DNA of 64,000 nt from positions 94,516,451-94,580,450 of the forward strand of contig OZ038485.1 of NCBI GenBank assembly GCA_964036315.1, given 5' to 3'. This document shows, piece by piece, positions 52,661-63,792 of the stretch. The DNA comes from Acanthosepion esculentum (Eukaryota > Mollusca > Cephalopoda > Sepiida > Sepiidae). The stretch's first letter is position 1. Each line of letters begins with the position of its first letter. The position numbers and the translations under genes were made by a program. The notes beneath the pieces are model-generated. The model was not told the origin of the DNA. It searched no databases and saw only the letters and a list, made by a program, of their open reading frames with translations.

Positions 52661-52959
52661 GTATGCTAAGTTTATTCCATAAGACATTATTAATATATTA
52701 TAATAAGCACCAATTATTTCTATTACCAATAACGACGGTTTTATACAAAAATGAGAGTTATCCCCCTTGATACATAGCGTGTTTACGTAAATTCATTTTT
52801 TTTTTTAAATAATTTAAAATAATTCTTTTTAAAGTTTCGTCTTTCGAACTTAAGACTTTGATCGATATAAATTATAAATGATTAATTTAAATTTGATAGA
52901 CAACAATAATAAAAGGAACCAATTTTATCACACAATTTTAAATCAGCACCACGATTACG

Positions 52960-53295
52960 TTTAACAATCAATGAGTATTCTGAAACTTGAAGATTGCGTG
53001 TCCGCAATTTTACTGTTGAAACTGTTAAATGTAGCTGTCTCTTCTACTCCAATAACTTCATATCTCGCACCTCTCGCCTGTGGAACTTCCTTCCTTATTC
53101 ATGTTTCCCTGACAACTATAATCTCCAACCATTCAAATGTAATGTCAATCGACAGCTCCAGTTGCCTATATCTATCCACTATCCTTCTTCACAAGCTTTC
53201 CTCTATCACTCCTATCTGCTCTCGCTCCAAATCTTCTGTAACCCCTTGCGTGCTAGTGGCTTCCCGCCTTGCTTGGAGTAAAATGCTTAATATAT
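52960..53295 (+). pseudogene. LINE 3' end (third LINE group)
   Basis: NFTVETVKCSCLFYSNNFIS, RTSRLWNFLPYSCFPDNYNL, QPFKCNVNRQLQLP match 60395-60565. The 3' end CTTGCTTGGAGTAAAATGCT runs into (AT)n rather than poly(A). Confidence 0.78.

Positions 53296-53296
<1 letters not shown>

Positions 53297-53342
<46 letters not shown>
53297..53342. repeat. (AT)n microsatellite
   Basis: About 46 bp. Confidence 0.95.
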
Positions 53343-53344
<2 letters not shown>

Positions 53345-54235
53345 TACAAGTTTCATCAAAGACGACTGATAGGGTATTGCGATTAAGTTTTTTATTTCAT
53401 TTTTTTTTGTGTTTGTACAAGTGTTTTCTTTTCTGCATTTTCCGCTATTCTTTTAGCCATTGTCAAGGACGATTTTCATTTTGTATTTTTAACTGGATGT
53501 GTGGTAATATTTTAGCCTTGATAATGGCAGTTTTTACACATGTTGTGTCCAGAAATATATAATATATATCGTCGTGCAGATGACACCAAACGAAAACCGG
53601 ATTCACTCTAGATGAAATTTGTAACCATTGCAGTCCAACAAGCCAACCTAATCTCTAGTTATAAAACTTGCACGATACTCCGTATAAATGTTTAGGTGTG
53701 ATAACAAAACAAGCTTGAAAATGCTGTTATTCTTTTCTCCTCCCTTTTGAGTCTGTATATTGTCAAATATATAACGGATGTGCTTTTCTCACTTGTTTGG
53801 TCATCTATGTAATTACATTACTTAATTGTATAATCTGGGAGAATTGTAAGCGGAATTTCGAACGAGTGTTTCCTTAAAATCTGCACATGAATAGCAAATG
53901 ATAATAAACGTTATTTGGAAAATGAAAGATCATCCTTGTCTCTCCTCCCCACACACTGTATGTTGTGTTGTATTATATCCCGACTTCCTATTTGAGAAAT
54001 ACCAAGACGAGGTGTTAGAGAAAAGTTATGATTGTTGCAGTAGACGTGGATTTCATTTGTCAGTTGAAATAAGTAATAAGCAGATTTTTACAAATAAACC
54101 GAGAGCACAAACATCGAAAAATATACATGAATTCAGCCATCAGTTTGCTTAAGAATGTTATACTTAAAAAAGAAATAATAGCCATATATAAAAATCGCAG
54201 TGTGTATCCATATGCATGTTTGTGTACGTGTAATA
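53345..54235. other. Unassigned spacer
   Basis: No recognised gene. The frame at 53898-54152 has no family resemblance. Confidence 0.3.
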
Positions 54236-54239
54236 TTTT

Positions 54240-54800
54240 ACATAGACCGTACAGATGCTACACTCTGATCCTGCATGCACACAAGGTCGTTTTTAATGTG
54301 GGTTGCATATATATATATATATAAATGCTAAGCATTGCCTAGTCCCCGTGACCACTGTCATGCTGGCGTTGGTATCCGACAAACCAGCATCTTTAGTGCA
54401 ATGAAGGAGGTGCTGTCACAGGATTGAAATCACAGGAACTGGGTATCCCACAAAGGTTTTCCGTGAACTTTCCGAAGACATGGCAGAGAGGTGAAGAACA
54501 GATACTACACTCTGATCCGGTATTTACTCGCCTCCTCATGGAGGTGAAACGTGAAAAAGGTCGTTTTAAAGCGGAGTGCCCATAATCATATTTATGGACC
54601 AAAGACAAGTATTGCCCACTCCCCGCGACCCCTGACACAGTGTCTTTGTTATCCATCAATTTTCCTTCTTTAGTGCAGTGAGGGAGGTGTTGCGGCTGTG
54701 GTGAATTCCCCGGGATCAAGCATCCTTCAAAGCTTTTTTCTGTGAACTGTCCGAAAGCAGAAACACGACAAGAGAGGTGGAGAACAGGTACAACACTCTG
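54240..54800 (+). repeat. Two units of family D repeat, about 277-bp period
   Basis: TTTAGTGCAATGAAGGAGGT at 54393 and TTTAGTGCAGTGAGGGAGGT at 54670; both units also carry CACAAGGTCG/AAAAGGTCG, CCCCGTGACC/CCCGCGACC and GAGAGGTG(A/G)AGAACAG. Confidence 0.7.
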
Positions 54801-55059
54801 GTCTTAGACCAAACATTTCCGGCTAGCGGTACTTTCATCCAAGTTAGAGTGTACAGAAACTCTGATTTCAGCCAGAAGTGTTGATCCATTCACGTCATTC
54901 TTGACGGGTACTATGCGTGTATTATCTATAACATTTATAATAACCAGAATAAATATAATATCTTGAGTGACCAAGGCTAAGTATCTTCTTTTGTCATAAT
55001 CCATGTTGCATTTCCTGATTCTCGTCACTATAAGCGTGTTAAACGAAATAACTTTTTTA

Positions 55060-55460
55060 ATCAGTTCACCTCAAGCAAGACGATAATGTCCCTAGGAGGT
55101 AGGCAGTGGGGGACATATGGCGTAAAAGAGGATGAGAAGACTTTAGTGAGGAGAGGTGAGTAGATGTGCAGAAAGATGCAATAAACTAACAGGATTCAGG
55201 AAGACAGAAGTTGGCGATTGTAGGTGGCAGCGAAGCAAGTAATCGGAAGCGAGTTCCACAGTTGAGAAGTGCGAGAAGAGAAGCTTTGAATAGAAGTAGC
55301 AGTTGCATCTAGCTAGTTCAGCCGTAAAAGGGTGAGACCTAATTGCCAATCTAGTAGAACGCTTAAATTCATGCAGTCGAGGCACAAAGGAGACAAGCTC
55401 ATCAGAACAATTGCCAGGGAAATATTTGTACAAAAGACAGAGGGAAGACCCGACACGTTG
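55060..55460 (-). pseudogene. LINE C-terminal fragment (third LINE group)
   Basis: The minus strand reads LCLLYKYFPGNCSDELVSFV, PRLHEFKRSTRLAIRSHPFT, AELARCNCYFYSK. Similar to 60290-60440 but diverged, and missing the poly(A) end. Confidence 0.7.
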
Positions 55461-55469
55461 GAATCCCTT

Positions 55470-55615
55470 CAATGAGTCTATCGGAACTTTTTCCAATCAA
55501 TCCGAGGGCTCCAACTACAACTGGAATTACTGATGTCCTCATGTGCCACATTTTTTTGATTTCCACGTCAACATCCTTGTATTTTGATAGTTTTCTTAAA
55601 CTTATTATTATTATT
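55470..55615 (-). pseudogene. Retroelement fragment with IPVVVGALG motif, joined to the LINE at 55060
   Basis: LSKYKDVDVEIKKMWHMRTS, VIPVVVGALGLIGKSSDRLI matches 42184-42390. The frame continues directly into the reading of the other LINE at about 55462, an accidental junction of two retroelements. Confidence 0.65.
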
Positions 55616-55659
55616 AATATTATTGCTATTGTTATTTTTTTATCATGCATAACTTATAA

Positions 55660-56640
55660 ATTAACACGTTGATAGTCAACCCCAAATCAGTATAGGGTCA
55701 TGTGGGAGCCACTATTTTGTTTTGTTTTGTTAGTTTTCTGGGGGGTTGTTTGTTTTTTAATTTCTTTAAGAAGTATTTTATAAAAGAATGTGTTGAGTAT
55801 CAATAAAAGTGTTTTTGGTGCTAACATTTTCTGAGAAAATGGCCGCCATAGTTGTTTTCCTAACCTTGGCAGCCATATCACCAACTTGTGGTGACGGTTA
55901 ATTTCTTGTGTGCATAATATTATTTTTCGGATTCTCCTTTACAATGTAAAAGCACTAATATCGGAGGGACAAATGATGTGTAAAATATACGTTACTTTCT
56001 AACAATCAGATGCTTCATAGCAAATAAACAAGAATTTTTATTAGCTACCACTGTGTCCATATATTAGGTTTACCATGTGAACTACGATAAAATATAAAAG
56101 AGATAGATATTAATAATAGTATATAATAATTTTTGTGCAGTGGTTCGTTAAGAAAACTATTTCAAGAGTTCCACAAGGATAACAAGTTTGAGAAACACTT
56201 TTTTAAACAGACGCCTTGTTTTTTTTCTCCATACATCTAAAATATACTAATAAAATTTAATTTTTTATTGTTACTATAAAAAGGCATTTTAAATACTCTC
56301 CCTATAGAACTGTATCATAAAGGAGGAATGTAAATTGTCAGTTGTGTGGAATTAGGGTCAGCTTTATTGATAGAAGGAGGATATTATTATATTACACTTT
56401 AGTCATCTTTTTTCCTTCGTCTGTCGCCAATGAGACAACGAGTAAAAATAAAAACAGAAAAATGAAATTGTTTCGTTGAACAAATTTATTTCTCGAACTA
56501 ACCGCATACCAAAACGATTCACCACGATGCAGTTTATCAATTTTTAAAAAATCGTGTGCCAAATTCTGTGCTTATTTCTGGATTTTAAAAAAAAATCATT
56601 GTCCTGACATTTAAAAACGATTAAAAAACGAGAAGAAAAG
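55660..56640. other. Unassigned AT-rich spacer
   Basis: No recognised gene. Confidence 0.3.
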
Positions 56641-56946
56641 AACGGGTAAAGTTCTCAGAAGGGAAGGCCAAATTAGGAAAGACAAAGAAGGAGATAATAA
56701 TAGAGACAAGAAAGACTAGAAAGAAAGAAGACGAGAGGGAGAACGGATGACGGATGAGGAAAATAGAATCAAATATCGAGTAGATAGTGAAATAAAAAAA
56801 AAAGAGTAAAAGAGAAAGAGGAGCTAGAGAAAAATGTTAGAAAAAGAGAGTAAGAAGAGGGATATCAATGTGGAAAAGAGGGTAAAAGAAAAAGTCAAGA
56901 GAAAGTGAAAGTGAAGATAAAGCTCGATAGAACGTGAGAGTGGGTA

Positions 56947-57026
<80 letters not shown>

Positions 57027-57260
57027 AATCGAAACAGAGAGAGAGTGAAAGAGCGTAAAGCCAAAAGATAAAAGAAAAAGGAATTTAAGAGGAAGGGATA
57101 TTATGAGGAGCGGAAAAAGAGAAAGAGAATTAAAAACAGAAAAAAAAAACAGTGAAATCAAGAGAGAAGTAAAAAAAAAAAAAAAGAGAACGAAAAACAA
57201 TTGGGGAAACTGAGAGGGTTATGAAAAAAGAAAACAATAATAAAGAAAAGGAAAAACAAT
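56640..57260. repeat. Purine-rich tract with (GAAA)n core
   Basis: A/G-rich stretch; a perfect GAAA run of about 20 units at 56948-57030. Phe/Leu/Ser-rich frames on the minus strand are composition artefacts. Confidence 0.9.
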
Positions 57261-57674
57261 GAAAAGAGAGTGAGCGAAAATTGATTTTTGCAATGACAAA
57301 TTCGAAATATTTTTAATAGTTGCTAAAAACGTATCTTAGGAAATGCTAAAAGCAGACGACATATTTACAGACGGAATAAAAGATTTTATCTTTGTAATTT
57401 CTTTTCCTTTTTTTTACCTTTGTTTTTTTACCTTTCTTTTCCTTTCTATTTTTTATATGTTGCAAGGTGAGCGCCATTCCTTGGTCAATTATTAATTTAT
57501 TAACATTTCCTTACCAGCATTTTGTGTATGCCATAAGCAAATAGGGTACAAAACTGCAAAGGTTAACATTCATGACACAAACCTTTCACCTCTAACGAAA
57601 AATGATACCTGCGAGCTTCTTTTAGAAAATTGGGCGCTTAAAAAAAGAAACAAATTCCTCTTCCATGTCAGAGT

Positions 57675-57984
57675 AGTTGGTTCGTTTAGCGGCATATCAA
57701 CACCTCTATGGGTTATATAATGCCGAGATCTAAATATGAAAATTCAAACTTTATAATTAATTCAAGAGAATGACATTATTTCATAATTAAATTATAATTA
57801 TAGGAATCTCTCGATTAGTACAGCTAATTTGTACATCGGTAACTATAAAAAAAATCAATTTTCAATTACTATGGTTTAAACTGAAGAAGGTTTTACCGCC
57901 CTGATCGAATATTATGTATGCACTAATCGAAATTTGGTATATAAAAAGAACGCATTAATCAAATGCACATTTATCGAGGGATGC

Positions 57985-58073
<89 letters not shown>

Positions 58074-58340
58074 GTGCATTAATCAAGAGATGCCTCTACT
58101 TACCTGCATTTTTTACCAAATCAAACGAGTGGAAACTTGTTTCTCCATATAAGAAACAAGATTAATCACATTTGTTTTTTGACAATGTATGCCATGTCTT
58201 CAATTTGACTATAAAACGTATTGATTGTCATTTTTCTATAAAATGTGTTGTTGCTCATTTTATCGTAAAAATATATTGAGTGTCATTTTATTTTAAAATG
58301 TGCATAAAAGAAGAAATATGTAAAATTCTTGTTTTGAAAT
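57675..58340 (-). repeat. Family B copy split by an AT-rich insertion
   Basis: TTAGCGGCATATCAACACCT and ATGCCGAGATCTAAATATG (57690-57740) are family B; ATGCCATGTCTTCAATTTGA and CTATAAAACGTATTG units resume at about 58175. Between them lie unrelated AT-rich sequence and an (AT)n run. Confidence 0.6.
57990..58070. repeat. (AT)n microsatellite flanked by an inverted repeat
   Basis: About 80 bp of AT. ATTAATCAAATGCACATTTA on the left and TGTGCATTAATCAAGAGATG on the right share words on opposite and same strands, suggesting a remnant hairpin. Confidence 0.85.
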
Positions 58341-58819
58341 TTGGAACCGTTCTTCTTTCATTCTTTCAAATACATTCCTTCGTATAAGATAAGTTGTCTC
58401 TAAAATCGTAACGCAATAAATTATACTATAGTCTAATGCACGCAAAACACGATTAACCAATGAAAATCAAACAGCACAAAAGTAAAAATACCAGAAATTA
58501 TTTCTTCTTTATCTCCATCTGTCATTCTTTGATGAAACTTTAATAAAAGTGAAAAATGTTAGACTGATAAGCATTTTATATTTATTCTCTATCCTATGGA
58601 TCCATATTTGATCCGTATTTGATCTGTATTTGATCCCAACTCATTATTTCTCTGTAAATGTGAAAAACATTAGGATCTAATTTTAAGGTGTTATTTTGCA
58701 AGAAAATTGTATTTTTTCTGTCAGTTTTTGGTTTTAAAAAAACTTGAATGAACATTCAACAAGCAAAATCACAGATTCCAAGCGAAAGCTGCAAGGACAC
58801 CTCTCGTAAATATCGCACC

Positions 58820-59055
58820 TTCATTCATCCATTCATTCATCTCGTAAACATCGCATCTTCATTCATCAATTTATTCATCTCGTAAATATCGCATCTTCCT
58901 TCATTAATTTATTAATCTCGTAAATATCGCATCTTGATTCATCGATTCATTCATCTCGTAAATATCGCATCTTCATTCATCAATTTATTAATCTCGTAAA
59001 TATCGTATCTTGATTCATCAATTCATTCATCTCGTAAATATCGAATCTTCATTCA
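58820..59055. repeat. 38-bp minisatellite in the SLC5 intron
   Basis: About six units of CATCTCGTAAATATCGCATC followed by TTCATTCATCAATTTATT. It lies 45 bp beyond the splice donor of the SLC5 exon. Confidence 0.9.
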
Positions 59056-59099
59056 TCCTCAGTTCATTATATTAATTATTTTCAAATGATTGTACTTAC

Positions 59100-59480
59100 C
59101 TCATAGATGCTTGTTATCCTTAACCGGTAAAATATAGGGATATAGATGTGTGCGGCACAAAAAATGGCCACAAAATAAGAGATTACCATCCACATGTATG
59201 TGGTGTTTACGTTGTAGATTTCGGCCGGTGTGCCTAGTAAAGTAACGGCTGACATGAAACTAGCCAACAACGACATCGACACTGGAAACATGGACATCTT
59301 GCCACCGGCCCGGAGAAAGTGACTGGCTCCTTTTTTGTTCCGGTCTTGCAGACCGTAAAACACTCCAATGATAGCCGAAACGGCCAGGGTGATAGAGAAA
59401 AGAACATAGTCCAAAGTTGAGAGCGGCGGCAAGTGCCCCGACGTGTGGGGATACGGTTTACTCTCCATGTCACTTGCTTC
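59100..59480 (-). CDS. SLC5-family sodium/solute symporter, first coding exon
   Basis: The start codon is at 59468-59466 and the exon encodes 123 residues to a Glu codon (GAG, 59102-59100) followed by the donor GTAAGT (59099-59094), phase 0. Upstream, CTCTTATAG ending at 59481 is a good acceptor, leaving 12 nt of 5'UTR. The protein begins with a short polar tail, a first membrane segment at about 19-40 (LDYVLFSITLAVSAIIGVFY), a cytosolic loop with FLRAGGKMS (51-59), a second helix with MSLLASFMSAVTLLGTPAE (65-83) and a third at 92-114. F(L)xAGGxMxxxPVxxSLxASFMSAVTxLGxPxE is diagnostic for sodium-coupled transporters of the monocarboxylate/multivitamin branch (SLC5A5/6/8/12). Family members have about 600 residues, so this is about a fifth; later exons lie to the left, outside or unrecognised. 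Substrate cannot be told from this exon. Confidence 0.92.
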
Positions 59481-59494
59481 CTATAAGAGAGTAA

Positions 59495-59990
59495 AAAATA
59501 AATAAATACAAATTTAAATAATAATAATAATAAATAAAAATAAGCAAATAAAAATAAATAAAAATTAAATAATAATAATAAATAAAAATAAACAAATAAA
59601 CATAAATAAAAATTAAATAATAATAATAAATAAAAATAAACAAATAAATATAAATAAAAAATTAAATAACAATAATAAATAAAAATAAAGAATATAAAAA
59701 ATTAAATAATAATAATAAATAAAATAAATGAATATGAATAAAACTGAATAATAATAGTAATAATAATAATAAATAAAAATAAACAATTAAATATAAATAA
59801 AAAATTAAATAGTAATAAATAAAAATAAACAAATAAATATAAATAAAAAATTAAATAATAATATAATAATAAAAATAAATAAATATAAATTAATTAATTA
59901 AATAATAATACTAATAATAAATAAAAATAAATAAATATGAATAAAAAATTAAATAATACTTATCATAATAAATAAATTATACAGGTTTAA
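59495..59990. repeat. Low-complexity (AAATA/AAT)n region
   Basis: Degenerate tandem of AATAAATAAAAATAAACAAA-like units immediately upstream of the SLC5 exon acceptor, hence in a presumed 5'UTR intron. Confidence 0.9.
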
Positions 59991-60049
59991 TAAACATCCC
60001 TCGTCCCCGAATAAAAATCTGGCATCATTTAAACATAGCCAATTCTCAA

Positions 60050-60790
60050 TCAAAGCAAGAAAAGTTGGTTCCCTGTGCCGAGCCAGGAAATTCTTCTCCC
60101 CGGAATCGATCCTCCAAGTCTATAAGTCTACCATTCGACCTTGCATGGAGTATTGCTGCCATTTATGGTCTGGGGCCCCTGCGTGTTGCCTCAGGGTTCT
60201 TGATAAGATCCAGAGACGGATATGCAATGTGATTGGCCCTGATCTGTCATCTCGTCTGCAGTCGCTCTCTCACAGACGTGATGTTGCATCGCTCTGCCTT
60301 TTCTACAAGTACTTCCACGGTAATTGCTCCGAGGAGTTGCTTTCGCTTGTCCCTAAGCCTCGTGAATTTAAGCATCCTACGAGGCTGGCATCCCGTTCCC
60401 ACCCCTTCACCGTTGAAACTGTTAGATGTAGACGTCTTTTCTACTCCAATAGCTTCATGTCTCGCACATCTCGCCTATGGAACTCCCTTCCCTATTACTG
60501 TTTCCCTGACAAATACAATCTCCAACGGTTTAAGTGTAGCGTCAATCGTCATCTCCAGTTGCTTTGATCTATCCACTTCCCTTCTCCACTTGACATCATT
60601 CATTCCTATCTGCTCTCGCTCTATATCTTCCGTAACCCCCCTGCCTTGATCGACCCTCCGTCCTTCTCTTTCTCCACATCCCTTCCTTTACCACTCCTAT
60701 CTGCTCTTCCTCCAACCCTTCTGTAACCCCATGCGTGATAGTGGCCACCGGCCTTGCTTGGGGTGATACGCTTAAAAAAAAAAAAAATGA
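60050..60790 (+). pseudogene. LINE 3' end with poly(A) (third LINE group), best preserved copy
   Basis: Translation from 60060: KVGSLCRARKFFSPESILQV-type text, then MEYCCHLWSGAPACCLRVLD, KIQRRICNVIGPDLSSRLQS, LSHRRDVASLCLFYKYFHGN, PREFKHPTRLASRSHPFTVE and a C-terminus ending FKCSVNRHLQLL (stop at 60567). The 140 codons at 60145-60567 are open. It is 5' truncated, followed by a 3' UTR with two imperfect tandem copies of TATCTGCTCT...CCGTAACCCC and a poly(A) tail at 60774-60787. Sense orientation is opposite to the SLC5 exon. Confidence 0.85.
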
Positions 60791-60849
60791 TCTCAAATTT
60801 TAACAAAATGTGTAAAAACTAAGTTGACCGTGCAGACTAGAATAAGAAT

Positions 60850-61302
60850 CTACCATGAAGATGGATTGGGCGTCTTAGTGATAATGAGAATGCGCTGCTG
60901 AAATGGCCACCACATTCATCTGACTTGACACCTTGTGATCTTTTTCTATGGGGCTATGTGAAAGGACAGGTCTATATTCCTCCTCTTCCAACAAGTCTAG
61001 AGGAACAAACAGAGAATCACTGAGACGCTAGAGAATGTTACGCAAGACATGCTACAGCGTGTTTGGCAAGAGCTTGACTACCGACTTGACGTGTGTTGTG
61101 TCACAGGTGCTACGCATATTGAACATTTGTGATGTTTTGTGAAATCCGTTATAAAATCTACATCTCTCTGAATATCTTGTTCGGATTTTGATAAATAAAT
61201 ATTTTATTGTTTAACATGTAGCCTTTTTCATTTCGATTGCCTTGGACATGTACTCAGATATTCATATTTTAAATGTCACCTTTTGGGGGACACCCTATAT
61301 AA
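60850..61302 (+). pseudogene. Mariner-superfamily transposase tail
   Basis: One frame reads NALLKWPPHSSDLTPCDLFL, WGYVKGQVYIPPLPTSLEEQ, then after shifts LARA.LPT. WPP.SxDLTPCDxFLWGxxK is the third-acidic-residue region of these transposases. The end GGGGGACACCCTAT (61287-61300) matches the terminal motif at 11501/11862. Confidence 0.68.
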
Positions 61303-61311
61303 TAATATAAT

Positions 61312-61868
61312 ACAGGTTTATTCAAAAAGAGCAGATTTCGAAAAACTAATAAAAACAATTGCTAAGTGACAGAAACACCTTACTGGATAGGAAAAGGTTC
61401 AACGTTATTAAAATAAATGAAACAAATTTTCAAGCTTGTTTAAATACTTTTTTTTTGTTTCTGGATTTTTTTTTTTTTTTTTTTTCACATTTTGTATAAA
61501 TTTGAATTTTTATAATTTGTGGTAAAGAGGATCTTGTTCATTGCCTGTGGCTTCCCAGATCACCAGATCTTACCCACTCCGATTTTTATCTGTGGGGGTA
61601 TATAAAAGATAAAAGTGTTTGTTCCACCTATGTCTGCTCATGTTGAAGATAAAGCCCATATCCACAGACCAATTGATTCGAATGTGGCAAGAAGTGAAGT
61701 ACCGTTTCGATGTTTGTCGCGCAACCCATGGTTTTATGTTTAGTTCATACGAACTTAAAATAATAAACATTGAACCTCTTTCTATCCAGTAATGTGTTGA
61801 ATGTTTTTATTAGCATTTGTTTTTATTACATTTTCGAAATCTGCCCTTTCTTTTTTAATAACCGTGTA
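61312..61868 (+). mobile_element. Deleted mariner-superfamily element with terminal inverted repeats
   Basis: GGTTTATTCAAAAAGAGCAG, ATTTCGAAA at the left (61315) is mirrored by TTTCGAAATCTGCCCTTTCT, TTTTTAATAACC at the right (61833-61863). Between them, SPDLTHSDFYLWGYIKDK (61563-61616) is the transposase tail. Most of the coding region is lost. Confidence 0.68.
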
Positions 61869-61984
61869 TATAAATAAAATAATATAGATATTATAATGAT
61901 ATAAATAAATATAATATACAAGCAAATTAATATAAATAAATATAATGAACAAAAATATTATAATAAAATCTTATTTACCTGACG

Positions 61985-62240
61985 TCCCCACTAAAGCAGG
62001 GTGTTACAAAAAGGTCTTTTTAATGTGGGGTGCCTAAATGTATGTATATGGGTCAAGGACAAAATGCGCCTGTTACCTGCGACTACTGACCCTCTGGCAT
62101 CGATATTACACCGACCTTGATTTGGAATCCGCACGGTCGGGTGTCTTCTCCAATATCAAATGAGGAGAGAACAGATACCACGCTTTGATCACGATTCGTG
62201 AAATACATCTCTCGGGTGATTTGGTACACATCATCAATGA
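61985..62240 (+). repeat. Family D fragment
   Basis: CCCACTAAAGCAGGGTGTTA, TTTTTAATGTGGGGTGCC, GGTCAAGGACAAAATGCGCC, and TGAGGAGAGAACAGATACCA as in 22960-23240 and 54240-54800. Confidence 0.6.
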
Positions 62241-62278
62241 TGTTTTTAGCCATCACTGATGATACGTGCCAGAGTATC

Positions 62279-62374
<96 letters not shown>
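62279..62374. repeat. (AT)n(GT)n microsatellite
   Basis: AT run of about 56 bp, then GT run of about 38 bp. Confidence 0.95.
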
Positions 62375-62376
<2 letters not shown>

Positions 62377-62404
62377 TTGGCTCCATATCGGGGTTGAAAA
62401 GACG

Positions 62405-62595
62405 GACGACCACTTGTATCGCCTGCCGAAATAGCCTATTCCCCACATGAGATAAAAAGAAATTTTGGGGGATTATTCACCATATAGCTCTGTACAAATA
62501 AAATGCATCGAGCTCTCTTTTGGTGGACCAACTTTATTACTTTTATATTACAAGGACCCACTTAGATTATACACCCACGGAATTTAGTTTACCTT

Positions 62596-62605
<10 letters not shown>
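62405..62605 (+). mobile_element. Tail of the foldback element type seen at 40644-40968
   Basis: CCTATTCCCCACATGAG, GCATCGAGCTCTCTTTTGG, AAGGACCCACTTAGATTATA, CACCCACGGAATTT and TTTACTATATATA correspond block by block to 40810-40975. Confidence 0.65.

Positions 62606-62664
<59 letters not shown>
62599..62664. repeat. (AT)n microsatellite
   Basis: About 65 bp, abutting the preceding element. Confidence 0.95.
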
Positions 62665-62667
<3 letters not shown>

Positions 62668-62677
62668 AAGTTAAAAT

Positions 62678-62872
62678 AAGCCGAGTTCAAATTCCAGTCA
62701 AATCCATTCCATTCACTTACATGCTAATACCTTTAGGAAATGTATGAATCCTCTTATTCTCCCCCCCCCCTGCTATGGGTAAATAGCATGACAGATTGGG
62801 TTCTATAGCCTTGGATGGCAACTGGTCTACTGCAGAAAGAAATGGCAACCTACTGTGGGAAAAATCTGCCTT
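62678..62872 (+). mobile_element. tRNA-derived SINE (family A), truncated at both ends
   Basis: AGCCGAGTTCAAATTCCAGT, CATTCACTTACATGCTAATA, CTGCTATGGGTAAATAGCA and GAAATGGCAACCTACTGTGG. The A-box half of the head and the terminal GCCTAAG block are missing. Confidence 0.75.
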
Positions 62873-62889
62873 GTCACTGCAATCTTCAA

Positions 62890-63720
62890 GTATAAGGTGA
62901 ACCATTATCTATCCTACATAGTCTCATAATCTGCATTACTTCCTCCTCTTCATCCATACAAAAATCTTGTTCAGTAAGCCTCTGTCTTTAGTGATTCTTA
63001 GGCATTTTATTGAGTGAACATTAGTATCAAAAAGACTGAGAGTATGCCCCCTATCACTATGATGTTAACCTCTTCAAGTCTAGGGTCAACCATTATCTGT
63101 CCTACATATTCTCATAACCTACACTTACTTCCTCCTCTTACATGCAATAACCGCATTCAGTAACCATATACCTGGAGTGGTTCTTGTAATTGTTGAACAG
63201 AAAAAAAAAGAAAAATGAAAAATCTCTTTGCTATGGAATCAATAATGCATGTGCTTTCATGTTTGAAAACGCTCTTTGAAAGCATTTGAAAAAGATTAAA
63301 ATAAATCAGAGGAAGTGGATTTATTTTTAATTTGGAATTACTTTTGTTAAGTCAAAAGAAATTAAATCATTCACAACTTGGCCGTGGGGATATGGGTTTC
63401 AAAAGGAACTATTAATCAAATGTATTGCTTATGAGGAGTAACTGGACCGAAAAATAAAAAGTTAATTGAGCCCACTTATGGGTCTCGTACAGGATTATTA
63501 TTTTCTTTACAATAAATATCGATTTTTTTTTACTTGCTCAAATAAAATTACACGTCATCTTCCTCTTTGCACATGCGCAAGTTAACTGAAAAATATGTTC
63601 ACAAAACCTGAAGTAATCTGACGGAAAATCATTGTCAACATATATTCCTTTCCATCAAAGAAATATGTTGCCTCCAGAAAAACACTTACTGCTCCCCACC
63701 AGATTAAAATGAATTTAAAA
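62890..63720. other. Unassigned spacer
   Basis: TCTATCCTACATAGTCTCAT at 62909 and TCTGTCCTACATATTCTCAT at 63097 form a diverged direct repeat of about 190-bp period that includes AAGTxTAxGGTxAACCATTAT. No gene recognised. Confidence 0.4.
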
Positions 63721-63723
63721 ACC

Positions 63724-63724
<1 letters not shown>

Positions 63725-63762
<38 letters not shown>

Positions 63763-63792
63763 AGAGAGAAAGAGAAAGAGAGAGAGAGAGAG
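63725..63792. repeat. (AT)n(GA)n microsatellite
   Basis: AT run to 63759, then GAGAGAAAGAG-type run. Confidence 0.95.

Noticed and set aside
51851..52729. 292-codon Tyr-Leu-Ser-Ile repeat frame
   Set aside because: Direct product of (GATA)n; same for 13715-14170 and for all Ile-Tyr frames in (AT)n runs.
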